DNA of 17,352 nt from Clostridiales bacterium (GCA_031269415.1 JAISZF010000039.1:1-17352); one strand, 5' to 3'; positions 7,042-15,369 are shown, counted from the stretch's first letter. Program-made: numbers and translations. Notes: generated from the sequence alone by a model not told the origin.

Positions 7042-7095
7042 ATGGATTACTTAACAACGCGGCGGACAGCCAAAAAAGGAGGCCTCCTAGCGTGA
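7042..7095 (+). CDS. 17-codon ORF coupled to the SLH remnant
   Basis: The ATG at 7042 follows CAGGAGGGCGGGTT, a strong SD, and ends at TGA 7093-7095, sharing GTGA with the next start (GTG 7092). The peptide MDYLTTRRTAKKGGLLA resembles the first residues of small helix-turn-helix proteins (MDYLTT-ETAKKWG-like), so it may be a cut-off HTH gene or a coupling leader. TATAAT at 7002-7007 may be its -10, but no good -35 is seen. Confidence 0.35.
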   Translation: MDYLTTRRTAKKGGLLA

Positions 7096-7417
7096 AGAAT
7101 AAATTACGAATTACCTCAATCGGTGGCTTGGCATTCGCGGTTCTGGCGGCGATATTGGCTGTTGTTCTGATTGCCCGCGCGGCGCGTTTTACTTGGGACG
7201 CCCGTTCTTTTTCCTCGCCCGCGGAAACTCTCTCCGACTTCACCTACAAAATCGCGGGCGGCGCAAGCGGTACGGCTTCTTTCCCGCACAGCTTCAGTAA
7301 CTGCTGGAAGCCGGGATTACGCGCGAAAAGCCTGGTAATAGGGTATACCCTCAAGGTTATGTGACGAAAGGCGAGGCGGCGGCCATGTTCCGGGCATTTG
7401 TGAAAGCGGGGAGATAG
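7092..7417 (+). pseudogene. Frameshifted remnant of an exported SLH-domain protein
   Basis: From GTG 7092 (SD AGGAGG at 7077-7082) the frame encodes a basic start (MKNKLR), a hydrophobic signal/anchor at about 8-28 and an S/T/G-rich segment to TGA 7362-7364. The plus-one frame around 7300-7417 reads LLEAGITREKP, then GYVTKGEAAAMFRAFVKAGR, then TAG. That is the end of an S-layer homology domain (AGIT...G-V-T-R-x-E-A-A-A-M motif). Adding one base near 7297-7303 (AGTAAC-CTG instead of AGTAACTG) would join the two into a single frame of about 108 codons. Even then it would hold less than one SLH unit, so a large deletion is likely as well. SLH domains bind secondary cell-wall polymers, but this copy cannot. 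Confidence 0.65.
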
Positions 7418-7460
7418 GCGTTAGCGCGGCCCTTGAGCGCCTACACTTCCTAGTATTGTA

Positions 7461-7489
7461 TTGAAGCCCGCCGCAAATGGCTGTATAAT
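7461..7489 (+). promoter_or_regulatory. Promoter of the AAA-ATPase/nuclease gene
   Basis: TTGAAG (7461-7466) and a perfect TATAAT (7484-7489) are spaced by 17 bases. Transcription would start near 7496, so the leader is only about 14 bases and begins almost at the SD GGAGGTG (7497-7503). Confidence 0.75.
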
Positions 7490-7509
7490 ATGGGCGGGAG
7501 GTGTGTCGG

Positions 7510-9144
7510 ATGGTTAGGGGCGATATAAATAGGATTGATTTGGGTACCGCTTTTTTTGAAAGGATTATTACGGGCAACTGCTTTTATGTGGATAAAAGCG
7601 GATTCATAGAACATTTCCTGAATGACGCGAACGAGGTTGTCCTCATCGCCCGGCACAGGCGATTGGGAAAATCCCTTAATATGGATATGCTGCGATGCTT
7701 TTTGACGGATCGTAAGGATAATCGGGGGCTGTTTCGCGGCTTGTATATAGAAAACAGGCCCGTATGGGAAAGAGCGCATTCCGCGCCGGTCTTTGCTTTC
7801 AACTTGAAAGGCATGAACGAAACGAATTATCAACTGCAGCTTTTTCTACAGGTATTTACTCAGTTTAATGATTCGTTCAACAAGAATAGCCTATCCGAAG
7901 AGGATCTGTTTAAATGGGATCTGTATTGCGGGCAGAAGGGCGCGGACACTAACGGCTTGTTGCTGCTGACGGAACTGGCGTATCATCTCACCGGCAAAAG
8001 ATCATATCTTTTGGTAGACGAATATGATAAGCCTTTGCGCGATACCTATCAGACCGGCTCGTACGACGCGGTTTTTGAAACTGTCAAGCTCTTCTTCTCG
8101 GCGGGCCTGAAAGACAATCCGTATCTGGAAAAAGGGCTGCTAACCGGCGTATTGCGCGTTTCCTATGAAGGTATGCTCAGTGACTTGAATAATATCGCCA
8201 CATACGATATATTCGAGGATGATGTATATACGGACGATTACGGATTCACTGAAGAAGAAATGGACGAAATTCAAGCGCTGGTCTCTTTCGATAGGGAGAA
8301 ACTGAGGCAATGGTATAATGGCGTAAGAGTAAATCAAAAGGCTATCTATAATGTTTATTCAGTGTCTTCTTTTTTGCGGAATGGGAAGTACGCCTGCTAT
8401 TGGGGCAAGAGCCAGCTTCTGAATATGATTGCCATTATGATGAACGATGATAGGAAAAGCGCGATAAGTGAAATGATGAATGGCGAACAGATAGAAGTGC
8501 CTGTGGATACGCGCATTTCCTTAAAGGAACTTTGGGAGAGTCAGGACGATTATTCTTTCTATTCATTTTTGATTCAAGGCGGGTATCTGACTATACATGA
8601 GATGTTCTCGGAAAAAAGTACCGCGACGGTTTCAATCCCCAATGAGGAATTGATGAGAGTTTGGAAAACCTTTATTCTAAAGTCCTTTTATCCGCGCCAG
8701 CAAAAAATGCTGACCATGTTCGACCGCGCGGATAACCTTGGCTTGCTTGCGCTGGATATTGAGAGCTTCTTGAGTGATAGCTTATCATATTATGATTTGG
8801 CGGTTCACACAGGGGAAGAACGGCACAGAGTTTGGGAGCGAGTGTATCACGTTTTTATTCTCGGCATACTGTCCGCGTATACGGAATCCAGTTACAGCAA
8901 GCCGGTCTCCGAGGGAGAAGGCGGAGACGGCAGGTATGACATTCTTTACCAAAGAGCGAATTCGTACTATCTATTTGAGTTTAAATCATGCGACAGGGCG
9001 GATCAGTTGGAAGCGCGGGCTGGAGACGCGTTGAGGCAGATTGACGAAAAGCGGTACGGCGCGCGGTTGAATCCGTCCGTCCCGCTTATTAAGGTGGGTA
9101 TAGCGATTAGTGGGAAGCAGTGCAGGGTTAAATGCGGCAGGTAA
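7510..9144 (+). CDS. AAA-ATPase with C-terminal PD-(D/E)XK nuclease-like domain
   Basis: The protein has 544 residues from ATG 7510, chosen over GTG 7501 because GGAGGTG (7497-7503) sits six bases before the ATG and overlaps the GTG. It has the AAA_ATPase-like (PF09820) plus DUF1703/PDDEXK_9 (PF08011) layout, full length. The N-terminal IDLGTAFFERI and FYVDKSGFI lead to a P-loop variant RHRRLGKS (48-55; the family usually has RPRRFGKS). Walker B is YLLVDEYD (166-173). Near the C-terminus GRYDI and LFEFK give the D and E-x-K of a PD-(D/E)XK site, followed by AL-QI-EKRYG. The substrate and biological role of this family are not established. Suggested roles include mobile-element or defence functions. 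It is monocistronic, and its stop lies only four bases from that of the convergent rlmD, with no terminator between. Confidence 0.9.
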   Translation: MVRGDINRIDLGTAFFERIITGNCFYVDKSGFIEHFLNDANEVVLIARHRRLGKSLNMDMLRCFLTDRKDNRGLFRGLYIENRPVWERAHSAPVFAFNLKGMNETNYQLQLFLQVFTQFNDSFNKNSLSEEDLFKWDLYCGQKGADTNGLLLLTELAYHLTGKRSYLLVDEYDKPLRDTYQTGSYDAVFETVKLFFSAGLKDNPYLEKGLLTGVLRVSYEGMLSDLNNIATYDIFEDDVYTDDYGFTEEEMDEIQALVSFDREKLRQWYNGVRVNQKAIYNVYSVSSFLRNGKYACYWGKSQLLNMIAIMMNDDRKSAISEMMNGEQIEVPVDTRISLKELWESQDDYSFYSFLIQGGYLTIHEMFSEKSTATVSIPNEELMRVWKTFILKSFYPRQQKMLTMFDRADNLGLLALDIESFLSDSLSYYDLAVHTGEERHRVWERVYHVFILGILSAYTESSYSKPVSEGEGGDGRYDILYQRANSYYLFEFKSCDRADQLEARAGDALRQIDEKRYGARLNPSVPLIKVGIAISGKQCRVKCGR

Positions 9145-9148
9145 GGAT

Positions 9149-10519
9149 TTAACAAAATCGGACAAACAGCGCCACGCACTCAACATGCGCGGTATAAGGA
9201 AACATATCGACAGGCTGGAGTCTTAACAGGCTATACCCCATGTCCGCCAACAGGCGGGCGTCACGCGCCAATGTCCCCATATCGCAGGACACGTATATTA
9301 CCCTGGGCACAGCCAGATCCGCGATTGCCCGCAGCAGAACGTCAGCGCAGCCTTTGCGCGGCGGATCAACGATCACAATATCCGGCTTTATATTGCCGCG
9401 CTCGCAAAAACCGGGCAGCCAAGCTTCCGCGGATTCATTGTAAAATGTAACGTTTTCAATTTGATTGATCTTTGCGTTGCGCCTGGCGTCCTTAACGGCG
9501 TCCGAAACGATTTCGACCCCGTAAACATGCCCCGCTCGCCGCGCCAGGAATAGCGCGATGGTTCCGATGCCGCAGAAGGCGTCGATAACGGTTTCATTAC
9601 CGGTCAGACCGGCAAACTCAAGCGCTGTGTCATACAATACCTTGGTCTGAACCGGGTTGACCTGAAAAAACGACGCGGGCGAGATCTCAAAAAGCAGATC
9701 ACCGATATAATCGTGGATAACGCCCGGTCCATACAGTGAGCGCGTTTGATCGCCCAGGATTACGTTCGTCCGCGCTTTATTGATATTAATCGTCAGGGTG
9801 ACAAATCCCGGAACAGCGGTCTTCAGCGATTCAACCAGCGAAGAGGCGTCCGGCAGACCTTCCCCGTTAATCACAAGGCAGACCATAACTTCGCCCGTCG
9901 TAAAGCCGACACGCGTCAAAACATGCCGCAGCAGGCCGCTGCGGCTGTTTTCGTTGTACACACTCACGTTACGGCGGCTGATATATTCGGTTACGCAATG
10001 TATAATCCGCGTATTGACCTCGTGTCCGGCCATGCAGCCGGATATGGGTATCACACGATGGCTGTGTCTTGAATAAAAGCCCATCACCGGCGTCCCTTCC
10101 GCTGAAACTCCTACGGGGAAGCTTGATTTATTGCGATATCCGAACGGACGCGGCATGCCTATGATCGGCGCGGCCGGCGGTTCTTCAAACCGACCGATCC
10201 GAATAAAGGCTTGCCTCAGCATCCGTTCTTTCAATTCCAACTGATATGGATAATCGCAGTGTAACAGGCCACAGCCGCCGCAGCGTCCGGCGGCGGGGCA
10301 GGGCGGTTCCACGCGGCGCGGCGACGACATAAGGACTTCAAGCAACTTTCCGATACAGTAATTCTTTTTCACATTGATGATCAGCGCGGAAACGATTTCA
10401 TCGGGCAGGGTGTCCGGCACGAAAACCGTACGGCCGTCGTCCAGCCGCCCCACTCCCTGGCCGTCGCTGCCCACGCCTGTTATTTTTATTGTGAATGTGT
10501 GGTTTTTAAGCGGGTTCAT
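9149..10519 (-). CDS. rlmD: 23S rRNA (uracil-C5)-methyltransferase, RlmD/RlmCD family
   Basis: The 456-residue enzyme transfers a methyl group from SAM to C5 of a uridine in 23S rRNA (U1939 in the E. coli enzyme; Gram-positive RlmCD also acts on U747). An N-terminal TRAM-like RNA-binding domain covers about 8-62. Four cysteines of the [4Fe-4S] site follow (C74, C80, C83, C88 in CPAAGRCGGCGLLHC). The SAM-binding motif is VIDAFCGIGT (311-320), and DPPRKG is at 385-390. The nucleophile C412 lies in VSCDMGTLARD and the general base E447 in HVECV. The RlmD-versus-TrmFO/RumA site choice is by family only. The ATG lies four bases after the yhaM stop without a clear SD, so translation is probably coupled to yhaM. 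Confidence 0.93.
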   Translation of the reverse strand: MNPLKNHTFTIKITGVGSDGQGVGRLDDGRTVFVPDTLPDEIVSALIINVKKNYCIGKLLEVLMSSPRRVEPPCPAAGRCGGCGLLHCDYPYQLELKERMLRQAFIRIGRFEEPPAAPIIGMPRPFGYRNKSSFPVGVSAEGTPVMGFYSRHSHRVIPISGCMAGHEVNTRIIHCVTEYISRRNVSVYNENSRSGLLRHVLTRVGFTTGEVMVCLVINGEGLPDASSLVESLKTAVPGFVTLTININKARTNVILGDQTRSLYGPGVIHDYIGDLLFEISPASFFQVNPVQTKVLYDTALEFAGLTGNETVIDAFCGIGTIALFLARRAGHVYGVEIVSDAVKDARRNAKINQIENVTFYNESAEAWLPGFCERGNIKPDIVIVDPPRKGCADVLLRAIADLAVPRVIYVSCDMGTLARDARLLADMGYSLLRLQPVDMFPYTAHVECVALFVRFC

Positions 10520-10523
10520 AACA

Positions 10524-11468
10524 TCAAAAGTCCGAACGGGTTATATTACGCGACAGCGTCTTCACATACCCAGACCAGCCGCCCTTCTGGCCGATCTCCG
10601 TAGACAGGGATTCCTCGAACATCTTGATCTTGGCGTCCATATTATCGGCGCAGTGCAGAATAAAAGCCTCTATCGTTTTAGGCTGCTTAGGGGAACCGTA
10701 TTCGTATTCGCCGTGATGGGCCAATATAGAATGCTGTAAAAGCGTTTTCAGTCGGGGAGGGAACCCGGTGATTTTATCAGCCTCACGCGAAATCAATTCG
10801 GAGCAGATCACTATATGGCCCAGCAGTTGGCCTTCGTCCGTGTAATCGTTATCGGGGAAGGGCGACAGCTCATATATTTTACCAAGGTCATGCAGTATAG
10901 CCGTGGCAATCAACAGATCCCTGTTTACGAATTTATAGCGGCCGCACAGGAAATCACAGATTTGAGCCACGGAAGCGGTATGCTCTATTAAACCGCCAAA
11001 AAAGCTGTGGTGCATGTTCTTTGCCGCCGAATGTCCCTGAAACGCTGAAGCGATGTCTTTATTACGAATGAGGATATTCTCCATCAATTCGCGGATATAA
11101 TAATTATTGATGCTCTTGATCATATCCGCGAGCATTTTATAAAGGCTGTCGATGTCCATCTCCGTGCGGGGGATATAATTCGCGGGATCATATTCCCCCT
11201 GATTGCTGCGACGTATGCGGTTTATCTTTATCTGCAGGTCATTCTGGTATGTAAGCACCACCCCGTCGATTTTAATGAAATCATGTTCCTCAAAACTCTG
11301 TATATCGTTGTTCATTTCCCAGACTTTTCCGTCTATTACGCCTGTTTTATCCTGAAGTTTAAGGGAGAGATACGTTTTTCCCGTTCTTGTCTTCAGGCTT
11401 TGTTTTTGCTTGCATAGATAATGATCCATGATGTGATCATTTTCCTTAAAATCCTCAATGTACCGCAT
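10524..11468 (-). CDS. yhaM: 3'-5' exoribonuclease YhaM
   Basis: The protein has 314 residues, the same length as Bacillus subtilis YhaM. An OB-fold nucleic-acid-binding domain covers about 12-88. It is followed by an HD hydrolase domain with IEHT (161-164), the metal-binding pair ILHDLGK (H193, D194) and the family-typical AHHGEYEYGSPKQPKTIEA stretch (about 251-269). The enzyme trims RNA (and single-stranded DNA in vitro) from the 3' end using divalent metal in the cytosol. The ATG 11468 follows GGAAAGGATTAGGTA, a good SD. It is the middle gene of yitT-yhaM-rlmD. The 52-base gap to yitT has no terminator. Confidence 0.95.
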   Translation of the reverse strand: MRYIEDFKENDHIMDHYLCKQKQSLKTRTGKTYLSLKLQDKTGVIDGKVWEMNNDIQSFEEHDFIKIDGVVLTYQNDLQIKINRIRRSNQGEYDPANYIPRTEMDIDSLYKMLADMIKSINNYYIRELMENILIRNKDIASAFQGHSAAKNMHHSFFGGLIEHTASVAQICDFLCGRYKFVNRDLLIATAILHDLGKIYELSPFPDNDYTDEGQLLGHIVICSELISREADKITGFPPRLKTLLQHSILAHHGEYEYGSPKQPKTIEAFILHCADNMDAKIKMFEESLSTEIGQKGGWSGYVKTLSRNITRSDF

Positions 11469-11520
11469 TACCTAATCCTTTCCAGCGTGACGGCACGGAA
11501 AGCCCGCGCCGTATGAGCGC

Positions 11521-12408
11521 CTATTCAAAACCCCGAAAGCCCTTGCCTATGATCTCGGTTGAATTGCTGATTGTAATAAACGCCGAGGGATCTTCCCGCT
11601 TTATGAACTGCTGCAGCTTGATAGCCTGCCTTCGGCTTAAAACCGTTGTTATGACTTCGCGCGGCGCGGTCGTGAAAGCGCCTTGCGCCATATGAACTGT
11701 CGCCCCTCGGCGAATATCGCTTATGATATAATTGTATATGATCTTGCTTTTGTCACTAATAATAACCATTATCTTATAAATACGCAAGCTTTCAAGCACG
11801 GAATCCATTAAAAAAGATTTAAGGCAGACCCCCAGTATGGAATACAAGCACGCCTCCGCCCCGAATAATACGCCAGCGCCCAAAGCGATTAAAAAATCGA
11901 CTATCAGCAGGCTGTAGCTGATGCGAATATGAAAGAATTTCTTCATTATCTGAGCCACTATATCGGTGCCTCCGGTGGAAGCCCCGGCGTGAAACACCAG
12001 AGCTCCGCCGAACCCCGGTATAAAGACGCTGTATATCAGCTCCATGAATTTTTGAGTTGTTATGGGATGGTTTATGGGCATTATAAGTTCCACCAGCCAG
12101 ATCATACCGGAGAGCGCGAATGTCCCATATAAATTTTTGGCGCTTGACTCATTGCCTAGGAAGAGCCAACCCAACCCCAGAATGAGCAGGTTAAGCGCAA
12201 ACATCATGCTGCCTATCGGCAGGAATGGAAAATAGTAGCTCAACAGCAGAGACAGGCCGCTGATCCCGCCCGACGCGAATTTATTCGGGTTTCTGAACGC
12301 GTGAATGCCAACCGCCACCATTAGGAGTCCTATGTTGAGAAGCAGGAAGTCTTTGGTCAGGTATTTCCGGAAAAACGCGTTAGACTTACTTTGGGTAAAG
12401 GCTGTCAT
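11521..12408 (-). CDS. YitT family membrane protein (DUF161 + DUF2179)
   Basis: The protein has 295 residues. About five or six transmembrane helices lie between residues 20 and 195, carrying the family-typical NPNKFASGGISGL near 41-53 and GASTGGTDIVAQI near 142-154. The C-terminal cytosolic DUF2179 domain lies at about 205-292 (VIISDKS-, TTVLSRRQAIKLQQFI, DPSAFITISN). Family members are widespread in Bacillota and their transport or signalling role is not established. The ATG 12408 follows GGAGGTTAAT, a strong SD. A minus-strand TATAAT at 12464-12469 provides a likely -10. It opens the yitT-yhaM-rlmD transcription unit. Confidence 0.92.
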   Translation of the reverse strand: MTAFTQSKSNAFFRKYLTKDFLLLNIGLLMVAVGIHAFRNPNKFASGGISGLSLLLSYYFPFLPIGSMMFALNLLILGLGWLFLGNESSAKNLYGTFALSGMIWLVELIMPINHPITTQKFMELIYSVFIPGFGGALVFHAGASTGGTDIVAQIMKKFFHIRISYSLLIVDFLIALGAGVLFGAEACLYSILGVCLKSFLMDSVLESLRIYKIMVIISDKSKIIYNYIISDIRRGATVHMAQGAFTTAPREVITTVLSRRQAIKLQQFIKREDPSAFITISNSTEIIGKGFRGFE

Positions 12409-12463
12409 ATTAACCTCCGTAAGATATAGATCCGTTTACTTTATATTTTGCGGACGCGGTTTT

Positions 12464-12492
12464 ATTATACTGAAGAGGATACAGCGAATTAA
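12464..12492 (-). promoter_or_regulatory. Likely promoter of yitT-yhaM-rlmD
   Basis: Read on the minus strand, TATAAT (12464-12469) is perfect and TTAATT (12487-12492) lies 17 bases upstream as a weak -35. The predicted leader is about 50 bases. Confidence 0.5.
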
Positions 12493-12520
12493 TAAAGTTT
12501 ATACGCAATTTGATTTAGGT

Positions 12521-12543
12521 ATGATAGACTATGATTCTATCAT
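12521..12543 (+). repeat. Inverted repeat ahead of gpsA
   Basis: ATGATAG (12521-12527) and CTATCAT (12537-12543) flank nine bases. The left arm overlaps TATGAT (12520-12525), a possible -10 for gpsA, so the repeat could be an operator or a weak hairpin. Chance is also possible in this A/T-rich stretch. Confidence 0.3.
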
Positions 12544-12557
12544 GAAAATTAAAGGTT

Positions 12558-13577
12558 GTGATCATTTTGAGAATATCTATAATCGGGCTGGGCAGTTGGG
12601 GGATCGCCTTAGCGGGGCTGCTGTGCGATAATGGGCATGAGGTCGCGCTATGGGGCCGTAACCCTGAAAGGGTCGCGGAAACACGCGAGAGAAGAAGAAA
12701 CGCGGTCTATCTTCCGGATTACGAGCTGAACAAGAGAGTACTCCTCACCGACCGGATTCAAGAAGCGGCGGAACGCGCCGAAATAATTGTAATATCCGTG
12801 GCGAGCGCCGGCGTGAGAGAGATTTCCCGCGATCTGGCCAGCCTTATTGACAACAACGCCGTCGTCGTCAGCGCGGCGAAAGGCATCGATCCGGACACCC
12901 TGCAAACCATGACCGCGATAATAGGGGAAGAGATCCCCGGGATTACAACAGCCGCCTTATCCGGCCCAAGCCACGCGGAAGAAGTGGCCGCCGGCCTGCC
13001 CACCACATGCGTGGCCGCGTCGCGTGACGCGGAAACCGCGGAACTCGTTCAGGACACGTTCATGAGCGAATGTTTCAGAGTCTATACCAGCGTGGATTTA
13101 CTGGGCGTGGAACTCGGCGGGGCGCTTAAAAACGTTATCGCGCTGGCGGCAGGTATTTCAGACGGTATGGCGTTCGGCGACAACGCCAAAGCGGCGCTTA
13201 TGACGCGCGGCATAGCGGAGATCGCTCGCCTGGGAAGCGCGATGGGCGCGGACACGCTGACATTCTCCGGGCTTTCGGGCATAGGCGATTTATTCGTCAC
13301 ATGCGAGAGTATGCACTCGCGCAACCGCCGCGCCGGTATTCTTCTGGGCAAGGGCAAAACGCTGGACGAGGCGCTGGCGGAAGTGCGGATGGTCGTTGAG
13401 GGCGTAAGCACGGCAAAAGCCGCTCACGCGCTGGCGGAGCGGTACAATGTGGACATGCCCATAACGAATGAGATCTATAAAACGCTGTTCGCGGGCAAAA
13501 ATCCCTCGGACGCGGTTGCCGACCTGATGGGCAGGGATAAAAAGACGGAGCGGAACTGGGGACTAAATATTCTCTGA
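12558..13577 (+). CDS. gpsA: NAD(P)+-dependent glycerol-3-phosphate dehydrogenase GpsA
   Basis: It reduces dihydroxyacetone phosphate to sn-glycerol-3-phosphate in the cytosol for phospholipid synthesis. The length is 339 residues from GTG 12558 and the usual family length is about 330-345. An N-terminal Rossmann motif ISIIGLGSWGIALA is followed by the substrate-binding ALSGPSHAEEVAAGLPT segment (about 132-148). The catalytic lysine lies in ELGGALKNVIALAAGI (about residue 192), then GLSGIGDLFVTC and EGVSTAKA. The start is uncertain: in-frame TTG 12567 would give MRISIIG, closer to the standard MKIxVIG beginning, with AAAGG at 12551-12555 serving either. The 3' end overlaps the convergent ABC ATPase gene by 15 bases. 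Confidence 0.95.
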   Translation: MIILRISIIGLGSWGIALAGLLCDNGHEVALWGRNPERVAETRERRRNAVYLPDYELNKRVLLTDRIQEAAERAEIIVISVASAGVREISRDLASLIDNNAVVVSAAKGIDPDTLQTMTAIIGEEIPGITTAALSGPSHAEEVAAGLPTTCVAASRDAETAELVQDTFMSECFRVYTSVDLLGVELGGALKNVIALAAGISDGMAFGDNAKAALMTRGIAEIARLGSAMGADTLTFSGLSGIGDLFVTCESMHSRNRRAGILLGKGKTLDEALAEVRMVVEGVSTAKAAHALAERYNVDMPITNEIYKTLFAGKNPSDAVADLMGRDKKTERNWGLNIL

Positions 13578-14336
13578 ATCCCGGCGCCAATACGCCATGA
13601 GGCCGCTCATCCAGCCGAATACATCCATTCCGTATACGTTGTTTAAGTTTTCCGCTGTCAGCGCGTCGGAAATAGGCCCGAAAGCCGTCGCCTCTCCCTT
13701 ATTCATAAGCAGCGCGTGCGTTCCGAAGGCCATTGCCAGGCTCAGGTCGTGCACGACTGACACAATAGCCCTGCCCGGCGTTTCAAGCCATTCCCGAAGC
13801 AGCGTAAAGATCTGCTTCTGATAAACCAGATCCAGATGGTTCGAGGGCTCGTCCAGCAGCAGCAGCGACGGGTTCTGCGCCAGCAATTGGGCTAAAAACA
13901 CGCGCTGCCGCTCGCCGCCGGAAAGCGTCAGCGTGGATTGCTTGAGCAGTTTCCGCACGCCGGTCATCTCAATGGACTCGGTTACGCGAAGATTATCTTC
14001 TTCCGCGCGTCGGGAAAAAATACCCGGCGCGTAAGCGTACCGCCCCATGCGGATTATTTCTTCCGCCGTGAACGCGTACCCAATCAGGTTCATCTGCGAC
14101 AGCACGCCCAAAGCGCGGGCGCGTTCATACGGCTTATAGCCCTTTAGATCCCTGCCGCGCAGTATGACACTGCCTTCATAAGGCACTCCCGCCGACACGG
14201 CGTTTATCACGGTGCTTTTACCGGCCCCGTTCGGGCCGGCAATCATAAGCCATTGGCCTTCCCCGACGGAAAAACAGACATTATTCACTACCGTCAGGCG
14301 ACCGAACCGCACAGTGAGATCCGCGACATCAAGCAT
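13563..14336 (-). CDS. btuD: Corrinoid/iron-siderophore ABC transporter ATP-binding protein
   Basis: The protein has 257 residues of the FecE/FepC/BtuD type. Walker A is GPNGAGKST (34-42), the signature is LSGGERQR (138-145), Walker B is LLLLDEPSNHLD (158-169) and the H-loop is VVHDLS (194-199). It powers import through the permease next door. The ATG 14336 follows GGAGGAACGGCC and lies eight bases inside the 3' end of the permease gene. Sequence alone does not separate cobalamin from siderophore transporters. The cobalamin riboswitch ahead of the operon points to corrinoid. The stop codon is TAG. Confidence 0.9.
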   Translation of the reverse strand: MLDVADLTVRFGRLTVVNNVCFSVGEGQWLMIAGPNGAGKSTVINAVSAGVPYEGSVILRGRDLKGYKPYERARALGVLSQMNLIGYAFTAEEIIRMGRYAYAPGIFSRRAEEDNLRVTESIEMTGVRKLLKQSTLTLSGGERQRVFLAQLLAQNPSLLLLDEPSNHLDLVYQKQIFTLLREWLETPGRAIVSVVHDLSLAMAFGTHALLMNKGEATAFGPISDALTAENLNNVYGMDVFGWMSGLMAYWRRDSENI

Positions 14337-15369
14337 GGCCGTTCCTCCTGGATTTGAAAAAGATATAAACGAACAGGATTGCCCCCGTGAATGACGTAAC
14401 GACCCCGATGGGTAGTTCCAGCGGGTTCAGTACTGTCCTTGCGGCCAAATCCGCCAACATTAAAAAAACAGCCCCGCCAAACGCGCAGGCAGGCAGCAGG
14501 CGGTTATGGTTCGGTCCGGTGATCATGCGGATCATATGTGGGGTCACCAGCCCGACGAAGCCGATCGTGCCGCCGATGGAGACGCACACGCCGATCAGCG
14601 CGGAAACCGTAATCAGGATGATCAGCTTCACGCGTCCCACATTCACCCCTATGTGTCTCGCGTTATCCTCTCCTATGGCGAAGGCGTTCAATTCGCGGGC
14701 GCGCGTCATGATGACGCCCCCGCACACAAACAACGTAACCGCCAGGACGCGCGCGTTGGCGTAAGTGCTGCCCGACAGGCTTCCCATGGTCCAAAAAGCG
14801 ATCTGCCTGACCTTATCAGCCGCCAGAATGGTGATAAACGTAATAATACTGGAAACGAACATGGAGTATATGACCCCGATTAATATTATCGTGTTGGTGG
14901 AAAGCGAAAAATCCAAGCGATACGCCAGACTGAGGATCAGCGTTAACGATACAAACGCCGAAGCCATGGCGCAAACAGCCGTACCGGCGAACGGCGCGCC
15001 CGGAATGGTGATGCCGAACGCTATGGCCGTTACCGCGCCCAGCGACGCCCCGGACGAAACGCCGAGCGTGGAACCGTCCGCCAATGGATTTCGCAAAAGG
15101 CCCTGCATGGCCGCGCCGCTGATCGATAGCGCCGCCCCCGTGAGCGCCACGCAGATAACACGCGGCAGCCGGACGGAAAGCAGAATGGAGTACGCCGCGC
15201 TGTCCGCCGGCGCGGGCATTCTCCTGACAGACCGCCATATTATAGTTATTATATCCGCCGGAGGTATTCGTACGCTGCCCGCGGCGACGCATATCGCGAA
15301 GGTGATCAGCGACGCCGCCAGGAATATCAGCAGTGTCAGCGGCCTGAAACCTTCACGGGCGCTGTTCAT
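14329..15369 (-). CDS. btuC: Corrinoid/iron-siderophore ABC transporter permease (FecCD family)
   Basis: The protein has 346 residues with about nine or ten transmembrane helices, the usual FecCD size. Family segments seen are SVRLPRVICVALTGAALSIS (about 67-86), GLLRNPLADGSTLGVSSGAS (about 91-110), the GSLSGSTYANA stretch and the coupling-region GFVGLVTPHMIRMITGPNHN (about 270-289). It forms the membrane channel of the importer. The ATG at 15369 overlaps the stop of the binding-protein gene (ATGA), and its own 3' end overlaps the ATPase start, so all three are coupled. Confidence 0.93.
   Translation of the reverse strand: MNSAREGFRPLTLLIFLAASLITFAICVAAGSVRIPPADIITIIWRSVRRMPAPADSAAYSILLSVRLPRVICVALTGAALSISGAAMQGLLRNPLADGSTLGVSSGASLGAVTAIAFGITIPGAPFAGTAVCAMASAFVSLTLILSLAYRLDFSLSTNTIILIGVIYSMFVSSIITFITILAADKVRQIAFWTMGSLSGSTYANARVLAVTLFVCGGVIMTRARELNAFAIGEDNARHIGVNVGRVKLIILITVSALIGVCVSIGGTIGFVGLVTPHMIRMITGPNHNRLLPACAFGGAVFLMLADLAARTVLNPLELPIGVVTSFTGAILFVYIFFKSRRNGHA

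Noticed and set aside
7077..7088. AGGAGGCCTCCT palindrome as a regulatory hairpin.
   Set aside because: It has no loop, so a stable intramolecular hairpin is not possible. It is noted only as part of the SD context.
6810..7364. Plus-strand ORF starting inside the deacetylase gene and running across its terminator.
   Set aside because: Its first 90 or so codons cover the deacetylase end and a strong terminator. Only the part from GTG 7092, with its own SD, is credible.
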